Assembly (NCBI GenBank): GCA_002347565.1
Contig: DDXR01000057.1
Location: forward strand, 1 to 28,568
Origin: a bacterium UBP2_UBA2255
GTDB lineage: Bacteria > Edwardsbacteria > AC1 > EtOH8
Reading direction: 5' to 3'
Length of the DNA: 28,568 bases
Positions 18,212-25,671 of the stretch are shown piece by piece (within the stretch, counting starts at the first letter, position 1; the number at the start of each line of letters is the position of its first letter). The notes below the pieces were generated by a model that did no database searches, had not been told where the DNA came from, and saw nothing but the letters and a program-made list of their open reading frames with translations. The position numbers and the translations under genes are program-made.

Positions 18212-18227
18212 GCGAACCTCGCGGTTG

Positions 18228-18863
18228 TCATTTGATGATGTGGATCCAGTCGGTCATCAGGAACTGCATCCGGCTGATGAACAGCGACAGCCGGGCCATC
18301 ACGGTGTAGCCGAAGCTGGCGCCGAAGCCGATCATCACGAACCAGATGCCGATGCGGGAGCTGACCCGCAGGGCGCCGGTGTGCTCCCGCGAGAAGAAGA
18401 AGTAGCTGATGGTGCAGACCACGCCGGCCAGCACCAGCAGGCCGACCACCAGCCCGTTGTAGGGGTCGAACGGGTGCTGCAGCATCGCCGGCGTCAGCAG
18501 GGTGCCCTGCATCTGCTTGACGATGTGGGCCTCCAGGCTGCGGGGCAGGCCGATGCCGCTGCTGGCGCCCAGGCTGATGGCGATCGGGATCAGCATCAGG
18601 TAGCCGACCTTGGGGACGAACCGCGCCAGGAACAACAGGCCCAGGCCCAGCGGGACCAGCAGCACCCAGTCGTGGGCCCGGAAAATGCCCTGGATGATCA
18701 GCGGTTGGACGGCATTGTGCCAGGTCAAGGCGATGGTGAAGCCGACGGCCAGGCCGGTGAACAGGTGCTCGGCGAACTTGTAGAACGGGTTGTCCTTGTA
18801 GAGATAGGTGTAGATGCACAGGGTCAGGATGGCCGCCAGCCACACCCAGGGATTGGTCGTCAT
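18228..18863 (-). CDS. Module C M1: conserved polytopic membrane protein
   Basis: This 211-residue member of the DPWVW-type family starts MTTNPWVWLAAILTLCIYTY, with Asn in place of the Asp of the other copies. It keeps AEHLFTGLAVG, FSREHTGALRVS (Thr in place of Lys) and GFGASFGYTVMARLSL. The frame stays open to 19391, but the ATG at 18863 overlaps the M2 stop in ATGA, as in module B, and gives the same N-terminus as the paralogues. About six hydrophobic helices. Function is unknown. Confidence 0.85.
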   Translation of the reverse strand: MTTNPWVWLAAILTLCIYTYLYKDNPFYKFAEHLFTGLAVGFTIALTWHNAVQPLIIQGIFRAHDWVLLVPLGLGLLFLARFVPKVGYLMLIPIAISLGASSGIGLPRSLEAHIVKQMQGTLLTPAMLQHPFDPYNGLVVGLLVLAGVVCTISYFFFSREHTGALRVSSRIGIWFVMIGFGASFGYTVMARLSLFISRMQFLMTDWIHIIK

Positions 18864-19729
18864 TGGATGGCCCTCCCCTCGCCGTCCCGCTTGCCGGCGC
18901 GCCGCGCAGCCAGGAAGGCGATGTTGCCCATGATGATCAGCAGCATGGTGACGATGTGCGACACCGAGATGGCGTTCATCGCCCGGCTGGCCAGCCCCTT
19001 CCGGGGATGGTAGCCTCGCTCGACGATCAGCTGCTCGTACTCGGCCGCGCCCTTCATCCCTGAAAGCATGCCCACCAACTGGCCGGTCTGGAGGTAGGGG
19101 TAGTAATCGGGCGCAGTGACCGCGGTCAATCCCGTTCCCACGACGGCGTGGTACTGCACGCCGGCGTAGACGATCCAGGTGCTGATCACCTGGCTGCCGG
19201 CCAGGTCCAGTAGCAGCGCGACGTCGTCGTAGTTGCGGACGTTGCGCAGCAGCGGCAGGCTGTCGGCCGGCGTGCCGTAGTGGTCGGTGCGGAAGGTGCC
19301 CCGCATGTCCTCGCCCAGCCCCATCACCACGATCATTGATCCCGGCCGGTAGCCCATATAGCAGTAGTCGACCCCGTACTGCTTGCCGCACTCCTGGGCC
19401 ACCCTGGTGAACGCCCGTTCGCCCAGCGCGGCGCCGATGGCATAGAGCGACATCCCGATCACCGGCACGCCCCGGGCGAAGCAGTGCCGCAGCACGGCCT
19501 CGGCCATCGGGTCCAGCTCGGCGGCCACCTGGGGGTCGTAGTCGAACGAGACCAGCACCGCCTTGCCCCCGGGCGGGATGGCATCGATGTGGTCGAACAG
19601 CCGCTGGGTGCTACGGTCCACGTAGTGCCGCAGGTTGAAGGTGAACACCAGCGGCACGATCACCGAGACGGCCAGCACCAGGTAGACGACGCGGCGGTCG
19701 ATCGCGCCCAGCTTTTTCAGGAAGTCCAT
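18860..19729 (-). CDS. Module C M2: membrane-anchored protein with a conserved soluble domain
   Basis: At 289 residues it is the longest M2. The anchor helix follows GAIDRRVVY; the second helix is near residues 250-270 (IVTMLLIIMGNIAFLAARR). The middle domain keeps SFDYDPQVAAELDPMAEAVL, RHCFARGVPV, YGTPADSLPLL, VRNYDDVALLLDLAGS and TAPDYYPYLQTGQL. ELDPM, RHC and DYYP are the clearest unchanged points among the copies. Predicted topology is both ends in the cytoplasm with the domain outside. It begins 1 nt after the M3 stop. Function is not recognised. Confidence 0.85.
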   Translation of the reverse strand: MDFLKKLGAIDRRVVYLVLAVSVIVPLVFTFNLRHYVDRSTQRLFDHIDAIPPGGKAVLVSFDYDPQVAAELDPMAEAVLRHCFARGVPVIGMSLYAIGAALGERAFTRVAQECGKQYGVDYCYMGYRPGSMIVVMGLGEDMRGTFRTDHYGTPADSLPLLRNVRNYDDVALLLDLAGSQVISTWIVYAGVQYHAVVGTGLTAVTAPDYYPYLQTGQLVGMLSGMKGAAEYEQLIVERGYHPRKGLASRAMNAISVSHIVTMLLIIMGNIAFLAARRAGKRDGEGRAIQ

Positions 19730-19730
19730 G

Positions 19731-20351
19731 CTACTCCCTCCCCAGCCAGTTGCGCTCGATCCCCAGCATGATCTTGAGGCTGGTGGCCGCCATCCCCAGG
19801 CCCACGCCGAAGCCGATGGCCCGCTTGGAGGCCATGTTGGGCACCAGCATCAGCCACTCCGAGACCGCCGGGATTCCCTTCCAGATGGCGGCGCCCAGCG
19901 GGATCAGCCCCAGCATCAGGAAGAACGCCGAGAGCAGCAGCACGGTGGCCTCGGGCGTTCGGGCCCGGAAGGCCCGGTAGGCCGCCGAGGTCATGTAGAA
20001 CGCCAGCAGCGAGAACACCGTGGCCTGCATCGGCGCCATGGCGTAGTTGAACAGGTTCATGAACAGCCCGCCCTGCTTGATCCCGCCGAAGATGCCGATC
20101 AGCGCCATGGCCAGGGCCGACCCCAGGTAGACGTAGCTGTATTGCCAGTTCTCCTTGCGGCGGCTGATGCGGCTGACGTGGTGCCGCACCAGGCTGTCCA
20201 CCGCGATGAACAGCGCCGGGATGCCGATGATCAACGCCCAGCGCAAGTACTGCGAGAAGAACTCCTTGGACGGTTTGCTGGGGATGAAGTACTGCACCAG
20301 GAACACGATCCCCAGCACCAGGACTATGGTGAGCGGTATCTTGCGTTTCAT
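19731..20351 (-). CDS. Module C M3: conserved polytopic membrane protein
   Basis: This 206-residue protein starts MKRKIPLTIVLVLGIVFLVQ, with about six hydrophobic segments. It keeps FYMTSAAYRAFRARTPEATV, LVPNMASKRAIGFGVGLG and a C-terminal IERNWLG. The reading frame is open far upstream into M4, but the ATG at 20351 aligns with the paralogues and lies 11 nt after the M4 stop. The segment GGIKQGGLFMNLFNYAMAPM is closely like module B (GGISEGGLFMNLFTFALAPM), supporting a later split of B and C than of A. Function is unknown. Confidence 0.85.
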   Translation of the reverse strand: MKRKIPLTIVLVLGIVFLVQYFIPSKPSKEFFSQYLRWALIIGIPALFIAVDSLVRHHVSRISRRKENWQYSYVYLGSALAMALIGIFGGIKQGGLFMNLFNYAMAPMQATVFSLLAFYMTSAAYRAFRARTPEATVLLLSAFFLMLGLIPLGAAIWKGIPAVSEWLMLVPNMASKRAIGFGVGLGMAATSLKIMLGIERNWLGRE

Positions 20352-20362
20352 GTCGGCATGCC

Positions 20363-21496
20363 TCAATTGATGCTGAACCAGCGGACGAACAGGTCGGTGC
20401 CCAGGGCCAGGCCCAGCAGGCTGAGCAGCGCCAGCAGCGAGACGATGATCACCTTGCCGAAGTCCTGGGCCTTGATGGTGCCCACCAGCAGCGGTTGGCG
20501 TGACAGGTAGGCGCTGGCCGCGTACAGCTCCTCGCCCATCAGGGTGTAGTCGCAGGCGGTGACGAAGAACGGCAGCTGGTTGACGGCGTCGGTGCCGGCG
20601 ATCTGGATGGCGCCGGTGGCGGCGCCGGCCTCGGCCATGATCATAGACTCGGCGTAGAACATGCCCATGAACAGGTTGGTGGCGGGCAGCTGCCGGCTCA
20701 TGATGCCGGAGATGGCGGCGGCGTATGCCATCTGGGTGTCGGTGACGAAAAACACCATGTCCTCGGAGAACTGGTCGGGCCGGCCCTGGGCGGCGTAGCC
20801 CTCCTTCACCACCTCGCGGGCCACCGCGTGGACGATGTAGTCGTAGGTGGGCACGATCAGCGGGGTCTCGTACTCCGCCGTCTTGCGCGCCACCTGCCCC
20901 AGGATGTTGAGGCCGGCGATGGTGGCGATGTCGCTGATGGAGCTGGTGCCCAGCACGAACAGGATCGGCTTGCCCATCTCGGTGGCCCGCCCCACGGCCT
21001 CCTCCACCGCGTCCAGCCCGGCCAGCCGCCGCAGGAACATGGTGCTGGTCTTGGCCTTGTTGAGGAAGTACACCACCATGGCGATGAAGATGACCGTGGT
21101 CAGCAGGATGTTGACCTTGCCCCGCTTGAACCACTGCTCCCGCGCCTGGACCGGCCCGGCCGCGACGGGCTCCGAGGTGTCGCCGGCGGCGCCCAGCGTC
21201 CGCACCCGGTAGTGGTGGTCGCGCAGGTTCGCCAGCTTCTGGTCCTCGTAGGACGCGGTGCCGCGGACGGCGATGCAGACGTCCTGGAACGGACCCTCGT
21301 CCGCCGTCGCGCGCGAGATCAGGTATCCCCGCACCTGCATCCCGGTGTCGTCCGGGGACAGGCGCCAGGTCAGCCGGACCTTACCGCCCTCGTCGTCCGG
21401 CACGTCGGCCGCGCGCAGGTCGGCCGGCGGGGCCACGGCGCCGGCCGCTGCCGCCAGCGCCAGCGTACATGCGATTCCGAGCAGGATTGTGCGCAT
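20363..21496 (-). CDS. Module C M4: fn3 domain plus conserved membrane-linked alpha/beta domain
   Basis: About 377 residues, first gene of the array in transcription order. Signal peptide MRTILLGIACTLALAAAAG, an fn3 domain (VRLTWRLSPDDTG to HHYRVRTLG), helix ILLTTVIFIAMVVYFL, then the conserved domain with AVEEAVGRATEMGKPILFVL, NILGQVARKTAEYETPLIVP, GAATGAIQIAGTD and TACDYTLMGEELYAASAYL, and a C-terminal hydrophobic helix. The open frame runs upstream to 21949, but the ATG at 21496 has GAGGG 5 nt upstream and gives an MRT start as in module A; an ATG at 21508 lacks such a site. The 167-bp gap before it could hold a promoter. Confidence 0.85.
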   Translation of the reverse strand: MRTILLGIACTLALAAAAGAVAPPADLRAADVPDDEGGKVRLTWRLSPDDTGMQVRGYLISRATADEGPFQDVCIAVRGTASYEDQKLANLRDHHYRVRTLGAAGDTSEPVAAGPVQAREQWFKRGKVNILLTTVIFIAMVVYFLNKAKTSTMFLRRLAGLDAVEEAVGRATEMGKPILFVLGTSSISDIATIAGLNILGQVARKTAEYETPLIVPTYDYIVHAVAREVVKEGYAAQGRPDQFSEDMVFFVTDTQMAYAAAISGIMSRQLPATNLFMGMFYAESMIMAEAGAATGAIQIAGTDAVNQLPFFVTACDYTLMGEELYAASAYLSRQPLLVGTIKAQDFGKVIIVSLLALLSLLGLALGTDLFVRWFSIN

Positions 21497-21558
21497 AAGC
21501 GCCCTCATGGTTGTTTGATTGTTTACCGGCTGCGTGCCTTGGATCCCCGGAGAATGAT

Positions 21559-21607
21559 CTGGATTCCAGCTCCCCGCTTTCGCGAGGACAAGCTTCGCTG
21601 GAATGAC
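21559..21607. repeat. GTCATTCC-type interspersed repeat, copy 2, in the gap upstream of module C
   Basis: On the minus strand it reads GTCATTCCAGCGAAGCTTGT, then a GC hairpin (CGCGAAAGCGGGGA) and CTGGAATCCAG, closely like 26931-27011. Next to it (21621-21660) is a different motif whose complement reads like GGATGAACGCAGATATCCG, another common intergenic repeat type. Together they fill most of the 167 bp between the ferredoxin stop and module C. Confidence 0.75.
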
Positions 21608-21663
21608 ACCAGGGTGAGTATCCGATCCGCGGATATCTGCGTTCATCCGCGTCCCAAAAATCA

Positions 21664-22161
21664 CTACCGTCGGCGGAAGAAGCGGACGTCCTTCTCCCGG
21701 CCCTTGGGCACGGCCAGCGTCACCAGCGGGGTCTTGCCCTGGGCCTTGGTGTTGACGACCCTGATCACCGTGGCGGCGCCGCGGACGTTGCCCTCGCGGT
21801 CCAGCGCCTCGACGGTCTCGCCCTTCTGGGGCAGCGGCAGGAACTCGTAGGGCATGGTGATCGCGGACTCGGCCGGGGAATAGTTCTGGTCGATCACGAA
21901 AATGGCCAGGCCCGGGCAGCGGGACACGCAGATGGTGCAGCCGTTGCACTTGTTGTGGTCCACCTGCGGCAGGTCATTGATATTCGCGCCGACCACGATG
22001 GCCTGGCGCGGGCAGGACGTCTCGCAGGGGTTGCAGGGGATCTCCTGGAAACACTCCGCGATGACCACCGGGCCCTTCTTCAGGCGTTCTTCAGAAGGCC
22101 AGCAGGATTGCACATCTGCCTTGTCGGCGACGCCGGATGATTTCAGTTTATCGCTAAGCAT
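21664..22161 (-). CDS. 4Fe-4S dicluster ferredoxin-type subunit
   Basis: This 165-residue protein has two iron-sulfur motifs: Cys37, 43, 46 and 50 (ECFQEIPCNPCETSCP) and Cys72, 75, 78 and 82 (CNGCTICVSRCP). A beta-rich C-terminal half follows. This architecture, with ECFQEIPCNPC, is typical of a ferredoxin-like protein encoded beside HcnA/HcnB/SoxB-type flavoenzyme genes of proline or hydroxyproline catabolism. Here those partners lie at 25828-27340 upstream and 9976-11459 downstream, separated by two large insertions. The N-terminus abuts the AT-rich island: the zinc-ribbon gene ends only 35 nt before this start, so the gene has probably lost its original upstream context. Confidence 0.88.
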   Translation of the reverse strand: MLSDKLKSSGVADKADVQSCWPSEERLKKGPVVIAECFQEIPCNPCETSCPRQAIVVGANINDLPQVDHNKCNGCTICVSRCPGLAIFVIDQNYSPAESAITMPYEFLPLPQKGETVEALDREGNVRGAATVIRVVNTKAQGKTPLVTLAVPKGREKDVRFFRRR

Positions 22162-22196
22162 CCTATTTTAGGATCCTTCAATTCGCAGAATATATT

Positions 22197-22409
22197 TTAC
22201 TTCGTTTTCCAATACACCATCATCTCACAGTTACATTTAGTACATACATATTTTTTCTTAAAGTCATAATTTTTCATAGCTACTGTATTCAATTTTCTAG
22301 GCCATATCACTACTATTTCTCGGTCTAGATAGGGGCATATTACTTCTACCACGTGACCACAGTATGGACAATTTACGGAAAATAGCATTTGCTTCATTTT
22401 CATCACCAT
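22197..22409 (-). CDS. Small zinc-ribbon protein of the AT-rich island
   Basis: This 70-residue protein has two cysteine pairs, CPYCGH near residue 14 and CTKCNC near residue 56, likely binding one zinc as a ribbon. It starts on the last base of the TIR stop codon (TAATG), so it is coupled to the TIR gene. In-frame ATGs at codons 3 and 5 are also possible. It has low GC and many Lys, Asn and Ile codons, like the other island genes. No function is recognised; it may be an accessory or regulatory part of the TIR/ATPase unit. Confidence 0.7.
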   Translation of the reverse strand: MVMKMKQMLFSVNCPYCGHVVEVICPYLDREIVVIWPRKLNTVAMKNYDFKKKYVCTKCNCEMMVYWKTK

Positions 22410-22945
22410 TATTTTGGCTTGCTCAAAATCACTTTTTCTAACTCAATTTTTTCAAGCACTATACTGGAAGGATCTGGAATATTTGATTTTGATTTGACAC
22501 GACAATTATTGTAGGTGCGTATATCTTTTTGTTTTGTTCGCTCTAATTTGGTAATAATTTTTTGAGCAAATTTTTCAGGCGACAATATTCGTAGGTCTAA
22601 ATAACATATAGTATCAGGTAATCCTGGTATTTTTGTTGAATCAAATCTTGCTGGTAGAATATATTCACTATTTTCCCTAAAAGCACGTGCTTGAGCGCTT
22701 TTTAGTTCGTGCTTAGTCCATAATTTTTCTGCATAGTATTTAGAAATAAATACAATACAAAAAAGTGCCATGTGTTGATATACATAATCTAGGTGCTGAT
22801 AAAGATCCTTGCCCCATAAATCTTCTTCTTCATATTGGTCAAAGAAAACGCTAATTCCCTTATCTCTCAGGGCTGATGCGACTTTCTCTACATAGGGTCG
22901 ATCCTCTCCTGCGAAAGAAAGACATATATCGTATTTTATATTCAT
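22409..22945 (-). CDS. TIR-domain protein (putative NAD+-acting effector)
   Basis: This 178-residue protein has a TIR domain over about residues 4-130: YDICLSFAGEDRPYVEKVAS (strand A and helix), ISVFFDQYE, DLWGKDLYQHL, IVFISKYYAEKLW, and the candidate catalytic Glu80 in W76-T-K-H-E80, the usual place for the NAD+-cleaving glutamate. A lysine-rich tail of about 45 residues follows. Bacterial TIR proteins act in antiphage defence by cleaving NAD+ or making signal nucleotides. It lies between a zinc ribbon and an ATPase gene of AAA_13/RloC type on the same strand, a defence-like arrangement. No ThsA-like sensor gene is nearby, so it is not an evident Thoeris system. Confidence 0.85.
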   Translation of the reverse strand: MNIKYDICLSFAGEDRPYVEKVASALRDKGISVFFDQYEEEDLWGKDLYQHLDYVYQHMALFCIVFISKYYAEKLWTKHELKSAQARAFRENSEYILPARFDSTKIPGLPDTICYLDLRILSPEKFAQKIITKLERTKQKDIRTYNNCRVKSKSNIPDPSSIVLEKIELEKVILSKPK

Positions 22946-22973
22946 TTACTTTATTATTCGTCTTCTTTTAGTA

Positions 22974-23501
22974 TTACAATTCTGCTATATGTTTGTCGCA
23001 TTCATCGATAACATATTGTGGCACTAATTGGTATTCACATGGATTTAATTGGTAAATATAGTCATTCTCCAAATGAAATGCTTGATTTATGAATTTGCTA
23101 ATTACATTTGAATTAATCTTGTCAGGTTTATCATCAAAAAGTACTCGGTAAATATGTAATTTCTCATAGTTGCATGCAGATTCAATGTAAAGCTTTTTTA
23201 AAAAAGCATCATCTTGGATTTTCTTTAGTAACCCCACATAATCAAAACTACTTATTCTTTCCTTAATTTGTTTTGATGCGTCATTAATTTCTGATTCCGA
23301 CATAACTATTGCGGTGTCACTTAATTTTATTGGCCGATCTCTTTTATGTAGCAAATTAGAAATGAGTTGATAAGCCCCAGATTTATCATCCATAATCTCA
23401 AATAATCTCCTTAAATAAACCAATTTCGTAAATTCATTGACTGTTGTTATTATATTTTCATTACAGATTTCTATGAACGTTTTTAATTTTCTCTTTACCA
23501 A
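22974..23501 (-). CDS. C-terminal part of the frameshifted AAA ATPase
   Basis: This frame begins at a TTG overlapping the end of the ATPase ORF by 41 nt and encodes 175 residues. Its first meaningful part, KTFIEICNENIITTVNEF followed by TKLVYLRRLFEI, is typical of the helical C-terminus of RloC/AAA_13-type ATPases. It is not a plausible separate gene: there is no ribosome binding site, and dropping one A from the five-A run in the overlap joins both frames into one protein of about 700 residues. I read it as the displaced end of the gene at 23461-25065. It ends 29 nt before the TIR gene. Confidence 0.7.
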   Translation of the reverse strand: MVKRKLKTFIEICNENIITTVNEFTKLVYLRRLFEIMDDKSGAYQLISNLLHKRDRPIKLSDTAIVMSESEINDASKQIKERISSFDYVGLLKKIQDDAFLKKLYIESACNYEKLHIYRVLFDDKPDKINSNVISKFINQAFHLENDYIYQLNPCEYQLVPQYVIDECDKHIAEL

Positions 23502-25065
23502 TTACTTTTTCGATAAGATTACCGTTGTTATTTTCTAAAAAGCTTGCAGCTGGTATTTCAAATCTATCTCTATGATGATAGACCATATCAATTATTGGCT
23601 CAAAATCATGTGTGAGCATTAATACTGTTTTATTTCGAAGACATTTCTCCCTTCTAAATAACATATCAATAATCGCATATTTTTTATTCTTATCAAAAGA
23701 AGAGATCGGGTCATCTAAAATAACTAAATCAGTATTACTCTTAAGTGCGTCATACATGAAGAGGACGATTGAAAATGCATTCCTTTCGCCAAAGCTAAGG
23801 TGTTCCTTAACATCTGTCACTGTATCGGGAATATCTTTATGAATTAACTTTAACGAATACTGCTTTTTTAGATCTTCCATAATACTAACATGATAGTCAA
23901 ACCCAGCATTCTTTAAAAATGCATTTATTTCTTGCTGATTCTCCTGAATAATTTTTTCAATATGACTTTTTTGTATAGCGATTTTACCTTGTAAAACACT
24001 CGCTTTTTCTAGCAAACAATCTATTGACCTGTTTATTATTTCGATTTTTTCTTTAGTAGCCTCAGAATTTAGATGACCGAATAAGCTTACTTCAATTCTT
24101 TGGTTTCGCAATACATCAATTACTTTGTCAACATCTTTAAAAGAGCTAAAACCAATATTTTTAGATCCAATGAATTTAGCATTCAGTCTATCAATCTGAT
24201 CTTTCACTTCAAGTAAAAAATGCGCTTGATCATCCGTATAACCCTCTACACTGGCTATAAAACTATGAACAGTACTCCTTGTATCACTAGAAAAGTATTT
24301 ATCTAGCCTTGTAAAGACAGCTACAATTTTATTCAGGTATTCAATTACCCTAGGTTCATATATTTCGCTGATTTTTAATATTTTACTTTTCTTCTTGCTT
24401 ATATTGGTAATACAGTATGGGCAATTATCTGTCAGGTCTATATAGACTCTGCCATCAATAATCCACTTGATCCATTTGAAATTGTTATCAGACTGAATGT
24501 AATCTTTGTATTCTTCGATTTCTGTTGGCACATTTAATACCTTATTCCCCCCTTTAAAAGCTTTAGAAAGATTACTTGCACCATGTATTCCGTTTTTTAC
24601 AGGCTTACCAAAACTACTACTTAATTCATTGAAATCATTAATAAGCTCATCAATATCTTTATTTTCGATGAACGCTTTTTGAATATCATTCGTAAGTTCG
24701 TTGATCTCTTTCAAACCTCTCTCATATTCTTCGTCTCTAATAAAAATATCAAAACTACCTTGCACTAATTCATCTGGCAGAAATACGTATTTATTAACAT
24801 ATTCTTCATCAAATACTTTTACCATATTTAAATGATCTATACCACTTACTTTTGGTTCATAACCAATCGAATTTAAATGTTTAAATGGTTTTAGTTTTTT
24901 TAGTTCTTCACTATTAGTGGATTTATCCTGTAAGCAACTGATAATTGCTTTTGATATTGTACTCTTACCTGTACCATTAATCGCATATTTGATATTTAAC
25001 AAATTATCACTGATAATGATACTACCATCATCAATGTTATTACAGTTTTCAATATGAATTTGCAT
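23461..25065 (-). CDS. AAA ATPase of AAA_13/RloC-PrrC type (N-terminal part, frameshifted)
   Basis: This 534-codon frame starts MQIHIENCNNI. Walker A is INGTGKSTISKA (Lys34). A long, probably coiled-coil, middle carries a CPYC knuckle near residue 220, and the C-terminal ATPase half has the signature HLSFGERNAFSIV, Walker B DLVILDDPISSFDKN and the switch LTHDF. This is the ABC-type ATPase of RloC/PrrC-like and other defence proteins. The frame ends 13 residues after EKVIGKEKIK with an abnormal tail, while the expected continuation lies in the +1 frame, so the gene is broken by a single-base indel or read by frameshifting. Low GC unlike its surroundings indicates horizontal transfer. Confidence 0.8.
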   Translation of the reverse strand: MQIHIENCNNIDDGSIIISDNLLNIKYAINGTGKSTISKAIISCLQDKSTNSEELKKLKPFKHLNSIGYEPKVSGIDHLNMVKVFDEEYVNKYVFLPDELVQGSFDIFIRDEEYERGLKEINELTNDIQKAFIENKDIDELINDFNELSSSFGKPVKNGIHGASNLSKAFKGGNKVLNVPTEIEEYKDYIQSDNNFKWIKWIIDGRVYIDLTDNCPYCITNISKKKSKILKISEIYEPRVIEYLNKIVAVFTRLDKYFSSDTRSTVHSFIASVEGYTDDQAHFLLEVKDQIDRLNAKFIGSKNIGFSSFKDVDKVIDVLRNQRIEVSLFGHLNSEATKEKIEIINRSIDCLLEKASVLQGKIAIQKSHIEKIIQENQQEINAFLKNAGFDYHVSIMEDLKKQYSLKLIHKDIPDTVTDVKEHLSFGERNAFSIVLFMYDALKSNTDLVILDDPISSFDKNKKYAIIDMLFRREKCLRNKTVLMLTHDFEPIIDMVYHHRDRFEIPAASFLENNNGNLIEKVIGKEKIKNVHRNL

Positions 25066-25165
25066 TTTACAGTACCAATATTTTAGTTACAAGTTAGATA
25101 ATTACGCTATGGTAAATTCATTAAGAAGTAATTTGTGCTTGTCATACAAGTATTTATAAATTCCT

Positions 25166-25241
25166 GCACTCGGCCAGTTTGCACTTGCCTTCCCTGGCCT
25201 TCTGCCCGAACGGCCCGGCCTGCAGGACGGCCATCACTGTA
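25166..25241. repeat. 57-bp-period repeat, copy 1 (island side of the nucleotidyltransferase)
   Basis: This GC-rich stretch is closely related to 25840-25920. Both contain GCACTTGCCTTCCCTGGCCT, then TTCTG-[C/A]-CCGAACGGCCCGGCC, and end in CACTGTA, and in both the start of the unit recurs after about 57 bp. On the minus strand it would read LQAGPFGQKAREGKCKLAEC, a near match to the tail of the HcnB-like protein. The sharp change from GC-rich to AT-rich sequence lies at its left end, at about 25165. Between it and the ATPase start (25066-25165) there is no gene. Confidence 0.75.
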
Positions 25242-25671
25242 AATGCTCGATATCGTCCAGATCGCGGGGACGGCCCGCCGCCCGCTTGGTCTGCAGCAGC
25301 CCCTCCTTGCCGATGAAATCGATCGTCACTCCCTCGACATCGATCGGAACCCGCGCTTTATGGCAGGCGTCGAACGGCACGTCCGCCAGCGTCGTCAGCA
25401 GGTCGATTCGCAGCGGCGGGAATCCCAGCTGAATGACGGCATCCGGCTTGATGAAATCGTCCGACGACAGGCCCAGGGAATCGAACCCGAAATCACGGAT
25501 GGCCTGCACCACTTTCGCCGCATTGGCCGGTGTCGGGTTCACCCAGATGTCGATATCGCCGGTGTAGCGGGGGTGCCCGTGCACGCCGACCGCATAACCG
25601 CCGACGACGAGGTACTCAACGCCCCCGGCGTTCAGTAACCCGATAAACTCTTTGAAATCGTTGGGGAACAT
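25234..25671 (-). CDS. Nucleotidyltransferase-fold protein (DUF6036-like)
   Basis: This 145-residue protein is of the minimal nucleotidyltransferase superfamily. It has VEYLVVGGYAVGVHGHPRYT, then Asp39-Ile-Asp41 as the first two metal-binding carboxylates, and PLRIDLLTTL with a third Asp. It resembles stand-alone DUF6036-type proteins often paired with a small upstream protein, as here, in toxin-antitoxin or other mobile cassettes. Such enzymes transfer nucleotides to proteins or RNA; the target is unknown. The start lies inside the end of the upstream small gene (55 nt overlap). GC content matches the host, not the AT-rich island. Confidence 0.83.
   Translation of the reverse strand: MFPNDFKEFIGLLNAGGVEYLVVGGYAVGVHGHPRYTGDIDIWVNPTPANAAKVVQAIRDFGFDSLGLSSDDFIKPDAVIQLGFPPLRIDLLTTLADVPFDACHKARVPIDVEGVTIDFIGKEGLLQTKRAAGRPRDLDDIEHLQ

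Noticed and set aside
11527..21496. Module repeats as an assembly duplication
   Set aside because: The three copies are strongly diverged at protein level and differ in lengths and spacers, so they are real paralogues rather than a repeated contig.
22974..23501. Independent small gene downstream of the ATPase
   Set aside because: It lacks a ribosome binding site and ATG, overlaps the ATPase end, and continues that protein's family sequence in another frame; it is a frameshift product.
22409..25065. Thoeris system
   Set aside because: A TIR protein is present, but the partner is an AAA_13/RloC-type ATPase; no SIR2-SLOG ThsA gene is in the window.
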